This document shows positions 49,373 through 59,591 of a DNA stretch of 64,000 bases, one piece after another. Numbering within the stretch: the first letter of the stretch is position 1; every line of letters starts with the position of its first letter. The stretch comes from Datisca glomerata (taxonomy: Eukaryota; Streptophyta; Magnoliopsida; Cucurbitales; Datiscaceae). Below the pieces are notes generated by a model that was not told where the DNA came from, searched no databases, and saw only the letters and a list, made by a program, of their open reading frames with translations. The stretch is from the NCBI GenBank assembly GCA_003255025.1, contig QANY01013763.1:1-64000 (forward strand), in the 5' to 3' direction. The position numbers were made by a program, and so were the translations under genes.

Positions 49373-49787
49373 TGTTAGGACTGATGTTCAGCCATATCAG
49401 CAGCTTGGTCATGTTGCTGACTCACCCTCCAAATCCTCACAGACTTCATCCTCTCTCTAGATTAGCAAGCTCCACATCAGTAAATGTCAGCAATGACATA
49501 ACACCTCCACATCAGTAAATGTCAACTCCACATCAGTAAATGTCTCCTCTCAACTGAAGCATGCACAACAACATGCTCTCCTCAACAGACTGCTGCAAGA
49601 TGATGATTCTTCATTCCACAACTAATCTTTCATTTACAATGTTAACAACATAATTATATCTCTCTCTATATATATCTGAAGCTTAATTTGTAATAGGTAT
49701 GAATTCGATCTACACAAACTGATTAAATTTCAGAAAAGTCATCAGTACTCTTTGTTTTCTCTTTAATATCAAAATTTTTTCTTTCAG
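49373..49787 (+). repeat. Putative 3' LTR of the second copia remnant
   Basis: TGTTAGGACTGATG starts after a purine-rich TTTGAGGGA, and the sequence ends CTTTCA, a possible TG...CA LTR of about 415 bp. It contains three copies of CCACATCAGTAAATGTC (from about 49,472, 49,506 and 49,532). No partner LTR was seen, so the ends are tentative. Confidence 0.5.
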
Positions 49788-49884
49788 GGTGACATATTAG
49801 TGAAATTCTTAATTGTCCATCAAGCCTTACATTCTTTAACGAAGAAAGGAAAGGGAAAATAGGTGAAGTGATTATTAAAATCGA

Positions 49885-50200
49885 CAATGGCTAAAGCTTA
49901 TGACCGTATTGAATGGAATTTTTTAGAAGTTTTCATGCTCAAAATGAATTTTTATGCTACTTGGTGTATGTAGATCGGTGGTTAAGTTCGCACTGTGGCT
50001 TTCTCGAGATGGTCAATGGGGAGTCCTCTCCTCCTGTTGTTCCAAATAGAGGAGATCCGCTTTTCCTATATTTTTTTCCATTCTATGCTCGAGAATTCTA
50101 TCTTCTCTTTTTAATAAAGCAGTCATTGAGAGAAGGATTCATGGCTTCTATTCACAACATCTTTCTCCTTCCACACCACATTTTGTTGGCTCCGTCTCAT
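49885..50200 (+). pseudogene. LINE (L1-type) reverse-transcriptase fragment
   Basis: Reading frames with shifts give MAKAYDRIEWNFLE, then MVNGESSPPVVPNRGDPLF and REGFMASIH. These match the conserved DMSKAYDRVEW, GxP...F.P.RGLRQGDPL and later blocks of plant L1-type RT. The expected catalytic box lies outside the fragment. It is 5' and 3' truncated with no poly-A seen. Confidence 0.75.
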
Positions 50201-50859
50201 TGAGGTGGAACCCACATGATTTTTGTTTGCCAAAATTATCAGCCGCCAAATTTTGACAAGTCTGAATTGAAAATTGGCGGAAATCAATTTTGGTTTATCA
50301 GACGTAGAGAAAAAAGGGTAGTGTGACATCAAAAGGTTCATATAAAAAAACAAAAACAAAAATAGAAATGATAGCAGCTTACTGCTTCGTCTTGTAAAGC
50401 CCCTTGTGTTTTAAGTGTTCCTTGACCTTTTTTATTTGTTTGATATGCCTATATTAGTGGAGAATAATTTGATAGGTGAAGCCTCTGAATGCAAAATTAA
50501 GTCAATGGCCTTGGTTGAAGGTGGTCTTGAGTAATTTTGGGGTTGCTAGTCATAGTCTTTCACACATACACATTTGAGAGAAATTCACGTTTGGGAGTAG
50601 ATTTGCTTCACACACACATTTGAAAGAAATTCACGTTTAGGAGTAGATTTGCTTGAGAGTGAAATTATGAAAACTGAATTAAAAATGAATTAAATGTGAA
50701 CTAAATTGTGAATTGAGTCTGAGGGTTGAGAATAAATGACTATTCTTGGAGCCTGATATGAGTTAGTGTTTGTGTTATCTTATTGAGTCTTTCTGATGTT
50801 TGTTTTTTCCTGTATCTTTTGTCATCACTCAAGAATGAGGAATGGTTTAAGTTTAGGGG
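50201..50859. other. Probable 3' internal region of a gypsy element
   Basis: No coding frame. A 47-bp segment (CACACA...GTAGATTTGCTT) is tandemly duplicated at about 50,561 and 50,609. The stretch ends in a polypurine-like AAGTTTAGGGG at 50,848-50,859, directly before the LTR that follows, so it is probably the non-coding 3' end of that retroelement. Confidence 0.4.
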
Positions 50860-52288
50860 TGTGATAATTCTAAGAATTTAGAGTTATCTTGTACTTTTCA
50901 AGCTGAATTTAGTGTCAATTAAAGAATGATTTGTCTAGTTAAGGGTCATTTATTTATCTTGTTCTGCATGTTTCGTATCTTGAACTAAATTATATTTTAT
51001 TTTACTAGATTTGTTATTAAAGTATCAGAAAATTCACTCATAGTGAACTTTATTGTAGGAATTCAAGTTGAGATAGAGGGTCCAAATGTTATAGCTTATG
51101 CTTTAGTATTACTACAACATCAACTAAGCATGCATAAAGATGATTCCATCACGTTTAAGTCCAGCTGGCACCTGAATGCTCGTGTGGAAATCTGAGGAGC
51201 TAAAAGGATATGTAGACAGTCGTCAGGCGCTGATTTTGATGTGGTTCTCACCATTCACTGAGATGGCAAGTGTTTTTCACCCATTTTGTACCCTAGCTTG
51301 GAGCATATGAAAAGGAAGTACATATTGCATTGAAGGGGCCGACAAATTACATTCAATAGATGAGACGGTTTTCAGAGAAAAATGGAGAGAGTATAAAAAA
51401 GGAAAGAAGAGGATGAATGAGGAAAAAGACAAGCTTCTAAGCAGCTTCTCTAATTCTATCTTTACCTCCTTAATCTTCTTTATATTTCTTTCCTTATCAT
51501 TTTTGTAATTAATGGTTGGATTACATTTTGATATTTCTACAGAACTAAGTATTAGCTAAACTTTCTTAGCTAGAATTGTTAATGAACCCTAAAGATGTTT
51601 AACTTACTTTGTGAGCTTGGATTGTTAAGCTACTCGAACAACATGTTATTCAAGTGTGCTCCGCTATTCATTCTTGTTATTGTTTGGCCATCATTTACAA
51701 GATACTATGCTAATTTAAATTCTGTAAAGTTTTAGATTAGTAGATCGAGCTTGAATGATACAACTTTACCTAATATCTTGATGAATGAAGTGATTTGTGA
51801 ATAGTATAGGAATCGTATAGCCATATAGTGTTTACCTTGTAAACATATAAAAATTGGAACTATCAGTTATTGTCCTTGATATGAATCTAACATAGGAATG
51901 TGTTAAGATTAATTAAAGAACTTAAGTGATAAGTCTTGGAAAGACACTTATGCATTTGAAAAGTCATGATTATTGTTGTTAGTGATGCTTAGTAAATCAA
52001 ATAGCTCCCATAAGTAAGTAACTTAAGGGGATTTAATGACTCTAGCTTTATTTTGTCATTGATCACAGTCTGTTGAATTCAATATGTTGATTAGCATTTA
52101 TTCCTTTGTTCTTTACATTTTGCTTTATCTCTACTTAACTAAAACACCAAAATTCACTTTACCAAAATTTTATTTTGTTCATTAACTGATTTTTCAATCA
52201 ATTATTCATTTGATCGTTACCTATGGAAATGACACATACTGCTTACTTAATGATGACGCGTACACTTACGTATTAAATTTACACAACA
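50860..52288 (+). repeat. Ty3/gypsy-type LTR remnant
   Basis: The sequence starts TGTGATAATTC after a polypurine tract, ends ACACAACA, and has the length (~1.4 kb) and text style of Athila/Tat-type gypsy LTRs, including the phrase CTAGAATTGTTAATGAACCC near 51,571. No second LTR is in the window. A gag relic of opposite orientation follows, so this was a different insertion. Confidence 0.5.
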
Positions 52289-52339
52289 ATACCCAAGAAC
52301 AAGTAGTGTACCGACTCTAATCACATTTTATTCCTTAGC

Positions 52340-53260
52340 TTCCGAACATGTCATATCGAAGATCTTTCCTTTTTCCTTGTTTATAGTTGCATTAATGTCT
52401 TCACCTTGTTTGATTGAAGGACACCCCTTGATATAATGCCTAGTTTTCTCACACTTGAAACAAACTTTTGACAACTTATAGCCTTTTCTAGGATGGCATT
52501 TGTTACAAGTGGCACATATAGGATGAGGACCAATAATTTATTTCTTAGCATCCTACTGTTCTGAATGGTCGTCTTGAAGTTTCATCTTCTCATGTGATGA
52601 CTGATTAGACTGTGACAGCTCCCTGGATGAATATTTTGCTTCATGATCAATGCAACATCAACCTTTGATGCGTAAGTGATGTTCTTATGAAGTGTCACAG
52701 GACTATTAATCTCAGGATGAAGACATTTTTCAAATAATTGAGCCTTCTGAGCTCATTATGAACACAATGATTGGCGTAAAGACAATTCCTTAAATTCCCT
52801 TTCATATTCTACAACCATCATATTGTCCTAAACTAGCTTAAGAAACTTGGCCTCCTTGTCAGCTCTGGCTATGACGGGGAAGTACTTTCTGAAGAACAAC
52901 TCCTTGAACCTATCATATGGCACAAGATGATGCTTAACATCATGAGCTATCTATGTGAGCTCCCACCATTTTTTAGCTTCTCATACTAGCATGAAAGTTG
53001 CACATCTTATCTTCTGAGCATCCAAACACTTCATATATTGGAAAATTTGCTTTAATCTAATGATCCATTCATAAACTATTAGTGGATCGATTGAGTTCCC
53101 ATCAAACTCGGGTGGATTTAGCCTCTTAAACATCTGTATTTATTGTTCATCGATTGGCATTGTTTATTGTGGTTGTTGTGGCGGACGAATAATTGTCATC
53201 TATCTCAACAGCTCAGGGAGGGCAAAAAGCTGATCGAGAAAGGGAGGGTTTGAGAGCTCT
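52340..53260 (-). pseudogene. Ty3/gypsy gag with zinc knuckle, degraded
   Basis: On the minus strand the order is a LNPPEFDGNSIDPL stretch (about 53,125-53,085), EWIIRLKQIFQYMKCLDAQK, a KKWWELT-like segment, YDRFKELFFRKYFP and FKELSLRQ. This is the Retrotrans_gag domain of plant gypsy elements. Then CFKCEKTRHYIKGC at 52,462-52,422 is an intact CX2CX4HX4C zinc knuckle. Stops break the frame in several places. No matching pol was found. Confidence 0.82.
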
Positions 53261-54845
53261 ATCTTAATAATAATAGGGTTATGGTTTCACTTAGGTATAT
53301 ACACCCATACATATAAGCAACTCAAAGACAATTACAACAATACCCTAAAAAGGGTAACATGCATCACACATCCCGTCCCGCACGGTTTTCGTCCTTTCTG
53401 CAGGATGGGATGAGACAAAAAGTCTAAAAAAATGTCATGCATCGTCTCATCTCGTGCACACTCATATTGTTAAGGGTGAGAAAAAAGCCGAAAGTAATTC
53501 GAAATTAGCCCATCTAAGCTTCTTGACTCGCCTGTTAGGCCTTCGTAGCCAACCCAGTCCTGATGGAGGCCGAGCCTGGGCCTTCAAATGCAGAAGTATA
53601 CCAAAGAGCAAGGTCCTCTTGTTAATAAAAAGTATGTCCTCATCATTGGGGCCATAAGATCAAGCAAACACACCATTTTCATACATTGGACTTAGGAGGA
53701 CATGAAATAATGGAGATGTTGAATCCATTGGGGGTTTTCCTCTTAGATTTTAACGATAAAGAATAATAAACAAGTTCCTAAAATTTGAACACGCGTACAT
53801 GAAATGATGTGGAAGCATACTAAATTTACGATACGTCAAGAGTATTGAATATTTTCTCAAAAAAATTGGTCACGGTCTTTTAACACTAGATTTTATTAAT
53901 CAAGGCACATCACAAGTGCTCTGTTATGTTGACATCAAATGGTTAGAGGAATACACAAATTTCAATTGACTCTAAGAAAACTAAATATTTCAGCTGCATG
54001 GCATCTTTTAGTATTTTTACATGCAAGAATGTCTCTTGCATTTTTTACATACAAGAATGACAATTTTTAATTTAAAACGTTAAATTTTACATTAGAGTTA
54101 CTGTTTTGTCTTTAATGTTTTGTGCTTCAGTTTGTGTAGAATATTAGTTATTGGGTTATAATTGTAACTATTATTTTCACGGACCATTTTTACTAACTAG
54201 TTGAAATGCACGTGCATTGTACATAAACTTTGTGTTTCAGTTTGCGGAGAATATTGAACACGTATACATAAAATGATGTGGAAGCATACTAAATTTGCGG
54301 TATGCCAAGAGTATTGAATATTTTCTCAAATAATAATGGAGAATCTTGTTATAAATTTATTTAGGCTTTAAAAATGAATTATCATTTTATGATTTCTACA
54401 ACCATTGAATCATTTGTATTCCTATAACAAGCTTCATCATAAAAAAAATAACAGTAGATGATAAGTTTAATTTTTTCAAGTGCTTAATTTATTTCAAATG
54501 ATTATTAGCCTTTACCTATAGTAGTAGAGAGGGTTTTGCACAAAAGAAAATAATTAAATTTATTTCTCTTATTACTAGCAAAAGCAATTGAAAACTAACA
54601 AGATTTTAACGTATAAAAGTATTTTAAAAAATAATATAAGCACATATTTTATCTTATAACTAAAACGGATTTTAAAAGTGAAAAGTTATTAAAACAGAAT
54701 ATTAGTTTTTATGTAATGTAGAGGGGTTTACGCAAAAACGAAGAATGAAATATATCTTTCAAATTAATTATTTAGTAAAAAAGAAATTTTCAATGTATAA
54801 TAGAATTAACGGCAAAATGTCTATTTTATCCTATATCTAAATAGA
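53261..54845. other. Intergenic DNA with direct repeats, no gene seen
   Basis: An ~80-bp segment at 53,789-53,870 (ATGATGTGGAAGCATACTAAATTT) recurs with a few changes at 54,257-54,336. A second pair of ~28 bp (CTTCAGTTTG...AGAATATT) lies between them at 54,125-54,148 and 54,230-54,255. GTCC-rich text at 53,366-53,460 echoes 3,040-3,262. The 67-codon frame at 53,454 has no recognisable domain and I do not call it. Confidence 0.5.
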
Positions 54846-55932
54846 GTTTAAGATTTTTTAGTAAGCTATACTCCTGGATAACTAAATTTACTAAACTATA
54901 CCACTGCCCTAATTTTTACTGAAGTATACATCGGGCTCACTCTCTACTTAAAATAATAACGTGAAGTTACTAGATTACCCTTTCACGAATTTTAAATAAA
55001 TGAAAAAAATTAGTCAAATAAGTTTTAGTTGCATCTCTCTCACTCTCTCTCTCCTGAAGACTCTTCGTCTTCATCTTTTCTCATCTTCATCTTCTTCTAC
55101 AATTTTTTTTGTTTCTATTTCTTTTTATCAAAAATCAATTTATTTTCTTTTAAAAAAAATCGTCAATGTGCAGTGTTCTTGCATTTTTCCATTTTTTTAT
55201 TTCATCTATGTAGGATTTTTTCGGTGAGCAAATAAGAAAGAATAACTTAAGGAGAAAAAATGGGTATTTTGTTGGAGGGCTTGGAAAAAAAATTTCAATG
55301 ATTAAAATGGGTATTTAGGTGAAGAAAAATGGGTATTTCACTGAGAAGAATGGGTATTTCGTTGTACATGATCATCGTGTACCACATCGTATAGTGTTTG
55401 CGATCGTCATGTAACTATCTTGTAGTTTACAAGATTGGCACGTGATGAAATATCCATTTTTTCTTCACCTAAATAGCCATTTTTTATCACTGATTTTTTT
55501 TTCAAACCCTCCAATGAAATACCCATTTTTTCTCCTTAAGCTATTCTTCATCGAAAAAATCCTACACAGATGGAGATAAATAAAAATGGAAAAATGAAAG
55601 AACACTGCACGTTGATGATTTTTGAAAAGAAAATAAATTGATTTTTGATAAAAGAAATAGAAACAAAAAATTGTAGAAGAAGATGAAGAGGAGAAGAATA
55701 TGAAGATGGAAAGTCTTCAAGAAATAGATTAGTGAGAGAGATGCAATTAAAACTGATTTGATTAGTTTTTTTTTTCTGATATTTGAAATTCGTGAAAAGA
55801 CAATCTAGTAAGTTCATGTGATTATTTTATGTAGAGGGTGGCCCGGGGGTATACTTCAGTGAAAATTAGGGTAGGGGTATAGTTTAGTAATTTTAGTTAT
55901 CTAGGGATATAATTTAGTAAAAAACTTTAGAG
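54846..55932. repeat. ~1.1-kb near-perfect inverted repeat (foldback/hairpin element)
   Basis: The left arm (54,846 to about 55,360) and right arm (about 55,430 to 55,932) are reverse complements with scattered mismatches and small indels. GAAGTATAC at 54,921 pairs with GTATACTTC at 55,849, and GTTGCATCTCTCTCAC at 55,029 with GTGAGAGAGATGCAA at 55,732, both centred on about 55,389. The left arm holds repeated ATGGGTATTT words. The weak frames on both arms are mirror readings of the same sequence. No coding domain was recognised; a transcript would fold into a very long stem. Confidence 0.88.
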
Positions 55933-57387
55933 ATTAAATGGTGAATAGAGAAATCAAAAATTTTTTTTTTGGTTAAATGGCAATTATATTCAACAAAAAA
56001 TTTTTATAATATACAATGGGCATACCGCACGTATAAACCAAACCAACTACACTAGAAAAAAATATAACAAAACTAACAAACCTAAACTCAAACTCTCACC
56101 TGAGAACTAAACAAAAATGTCCTCATTTAAGCTTCATAGAACTTATAATCTAGTATTCAAATCAACTATAATCTAGCATTCAAATTAGCTCTATGAAACT
56201 TAATTACCACGACTTTTCACTTATAGCCCAAACTATATAAAATAAAATTGTATCACTATCTCCCATAACTCCATCAAAATATCTACAATTTCTTTCAATC
56301 CATTCAAAATAGAGAAAAATATTAAAAGAAATTTGAGTAACAACTATCTCAGGCTCTTATCCTTGCCCTGAACAGTTGAGAAACCTCTTTATTTACTCAT
56401 CTAAACCAACCCCATTAAACACTTTCTTTCCCTTATCAGACAAAATAAATAAATAAAAACAAAAAATAATATGATATATAAACTATAGAAGGGCAAATTC
56501 CAAATTGTCTTTCGTGAAGATGTTGACAATAGCAACTGTGCCTCCATTTGGCACTACACCCTTTTTTGTCAAATAAGGAAAACCATTGAACAGAAAACGT
56601 CACATAAGCAAATTTGGCGCAACAATTAAATTGACCATTTTTCTGTTGCTAATAATTAAACCAAGGAGCCACAAATCACCTATAGTATTGTCAATATTCG
56701 CTACTCTTTAGTGGCTGTTGAGTTCACTTTTCCTTTTCAGAGTATACATAGAGGTGGAATCACTTTGCTTCAAATAAATATGGGTTAATCCATTTTGTAA
56801 GAGTTGTGATTCATTTTCTTATGAACTAGAGTTCAATTCATGTAGAAAATACTTTGAAAGAGTTCAATAAATTTTAAAAGCATTAGACCGATGTAAGAAG
56901 AGTTTGTTCTTACTATCATCTAGAGAAAGATTAGTCGAAGTACATATAAACTCTCTCGACACTATATTATTAAATAAATAATAGAAATAAATAAGTAAAT
57001 AAACATATCGTATAATATTAGTGATCCACGTCATTCTTAGTAATTTGTGGAACCGAAAAAAGTTAGCATAAAAATGAAAAATATATAAAAATAACTTTCT
57101 ATTTCAACAAAGAGAAATACATTATCAAGAAGTAGCATGCAACATGCATTTATTTTTCAAAATAAATAGTTAGAAAAATATTTATTCATTTTTCTAAATA
57201 GATTAAAAAACATGCATGACGGTCGACGCCGGCTTCAGCTACTCGGCACCATTGGGATCGCCGTCATCAACGTCGGGGTGCGTGGTGCAGCCGTGTGGGG
57301 TTGATATTCATAATTGAGCGTGTATTGCTAAGAAACAAGGACAATTGAGTAATTTCATAATTAAAATATTTATTATAAATTAAGAAT
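55933..57387. other. AT-rich intergenic DNA, no gene seen
   Basis: No gene was recognised. A GC-rich island of about 90 bp at 57,213-57,302 (GCCGTCATCAACGTCGGGG and neighbours) stands out but gives no convincing protein. Confidence 0.45.
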
Positions 57388-58040
57388 AATTCTAAAGTGA
57401 TCAAGTAACTAATTAAATTTTTAGTGACCAAATAATGTGGCAATCATTTATAGGTTGACGTTTGATAATTCATTAAAATAATTTAATAAAATAATCTATA
57501 AATAATTATCACCTCACTTGATCACTTAAAACTTACTCAATTATTTAATCGGCGTAGAATTACTCATGAATTAAAATTGACGCTATTGTTTTTTAAGCCC
57601 CCAAACCCACCATAGTAGTTTACCATAACCTCGTTATGTTGCTAGTTATTAAAAAAAGAAAATTATTCTAGACTGACAAAGTCTTAAGTTACAAAGTTAT
57701 TTGTCATTAATTTATGTGTTGATATTTTATCATTCATTAAAATGATTTGTCAAATATACTAATGAATTAATGACATCACTTAAAATTTAGTAAAAAAAAC
57801 TTAGTCAGTCTAGAGTTACTAAAAAGAACACCTTAGCACTAAATAAATTTTGAGTTTAATTAAAGATAATTTTACACTTAACAAGTAATTGATCAAGTCG
57901 TAAGTGACCAACTATGTTGCAATAATTCATATCTTAATTTGTCAAATCATTTTAATAATTCATAAAATATCAAACTATAAATGATTGTCGCATCACTTGA
58001 TCATTTAAAATTTGATCAATTATTTGGTCATCCTAAAATT
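57388..58040. repeat. Three adjacent small hairpin (MITE-like) elements
   Basis: Three related AT-rich units of about 150-175 bp lie at 57,388-57,561, 57,667-57,814 and 57,868-58,040. Each has self-complementary ends. The first pairs AAGTGATCAAGT with ACTTGATCACTT, the second has the perfect TCTAGACTGA/TCAGTCTAGA pair, and the third AATTTTA...ATCAAGT with ACTTGAT...TAAAATT. All share central text like TTCATTAAAATGATTTG. They look like copies of one MITE family inserted side by side. Confidence 0.6.
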
Positions 58041-58566
58041 AATTTTAATTAAAAAGATAACTAAATAAGAGGAAAAGTATTTGACAAAAAAGGGCAAAAT
58101 GACATTAAATTATAACTAATAATTAGCAAGTCTTTGCTTAATAAATCTACTCAAGATCAATCGATACACTAAATCTCCTCATTAATTTCAATGATAAATG
58201 TTTCCTAATAGGACAAGATTATCCAACTTAAGCTTTAATAAATTTTATGATTAATTTTAACTTCAATCAAGATGATATTAAACTCTTATCTATAACTAAT
58301 TAATTAAGCATTAGAATATATCGGATCAGGCAAATTTAATGTAAATACCAAAAGAAGAGTTCTAAACCAATCTCACCGACCTTTACAGATATTATTTTTT
58401 CCAAAAATATATTATGATTGTTGCAACAATTATTGTAACAAAAACACAAATTGAATTCCAAAAGTACATAGAAAAAGTGCAAATTCACAATAAAATATCG
58501 ATAATCCGAAGAAATTATGGTATTTAATCAGAAATTGATGTCGTTTGAGCTTGGATCTGATTACTG

Positions 58567-58580
58567 ATGACGTATAAATA
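58567..58580 (+). promoter_or_regulatory. Candidate promoter of the methyltransferase gene
   Basis: TGACGT at 58,567 is followed by TATAAATA at 58,573-58,580. A pyrimidine/CA-rich start region follows near 58,600, where GACGCAGACGCAGACGCAC is a short repeat. Position fits a leader exon ending at the donor AAG/GTGGTT (58,704/58,705). Confidence 0.5.
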
Positions 58581-59124
58581 TATATTCTCCAACACGACGC
58601 AGACGCAGACGCACCCAACGACTAGAAAATCCCATAACGTTGGGACTCAGCCCATTTGCATTTCTCTTCCACTGCAACTCGAATCTTACTCTAACGAACC
58701 CAAGGTGGTTTATTTCCAAACCCTATTTCTCTTTTTTTATAATTTTTTATTTCTTTTGGAGCTAATTGTTGGATCGTTTACTTTGATCAGTTTGGATCAT
58801 TTACTCCATTACTTTGATTATTATTCAAGGTTTGATATGGTTGATTTTGCTTTATGATCGGATCTACACTGATTTTTTTTCTTTTTCGAGATCTGGGTTT
58901 TTGTCAGTGTATTGTAAATGGAAAGAGATGCATTTAATTTGGTTCCCGTTTTTTGTTGATATTTCCCTGGTTGTTGGGAACCTTGGAAATGGGAGATGGT
59001 GAATTGGGATCCTGTAACTGGGTATCTGATTTGGATTCAGTTCAGTTTTCTCGGTCCTCAAAAATGATTTTTTCGGATGTCAATAATGTAATAATGACTT
59101 CGTGGATCTTTGACTTTACTGCAG

Positions 59125-59591
59125 GTTGATCTCGTCGGTAACTGGTTCAGGACTGGATTTCTGAGCTGGTTCAATTGGTCGTGTAAAGAATTTGAGAAAA
59201 TAATCTCTGCTATGCGGCATTGCTAGGCTTATAATTCTTCTAGGTTGTTCTTCTCTCTACATTATTGATCTACGATTGGATCGGGCAATCTGAGTTGTAT
59301 TTTATTTGTGCTCATGGTGAATTTATGGAGGGATAAAAATCATCGTTTCTTCTATTATTTGAATCTGATGGTATGATTACGCCACTGAGCTCTGCGCTTC
59401 TAAATTGGGAGGAACCATAACTTTGATTTTCAATGCTCTCACGAATCGCCTACATTCATGGTAGTATGTTTAGAAGCTCATTTGTTTTGATTGGGTATAG
59501 TTTTTACTTTTCTTGGAGATTTATATTGAAGGAGTTTGTTATTTAGTGGCGTTCTCAATAAAATATTCAAGGGCAGTTCCATAATTTGGAC
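59125..59591 (+). promoter_or_regulatory. uORF-rich 5' leader of the methyltransferase gene
   Basis: A leader intron probably runs from 58,705 to 59,124 (GT...CAG). The second leader part then has several upstream ATGs. The clear uORFs are 59,212-59,226 (4 codons plus stop), 59,314-59,376 (20 codons plus stop) and 59,433-59,546 (37 codons plus stop), with shorter ones between. All close before the main ATG at 59,592. Such leaders usually lower translation of the main frame. Confidence 0.5.

Noticed and set aside
53454..53657. 67-codon frame with a GC-rich stretch
   Set aside because: Weakly gene-like composition but no domain, and it lies in a repeat graveyard.
54986..55817. Frames on both arms of the large inverted repeat
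   Set aside because: They are mirror readings of the same TTC/CTC-rich sequence, not two genes.
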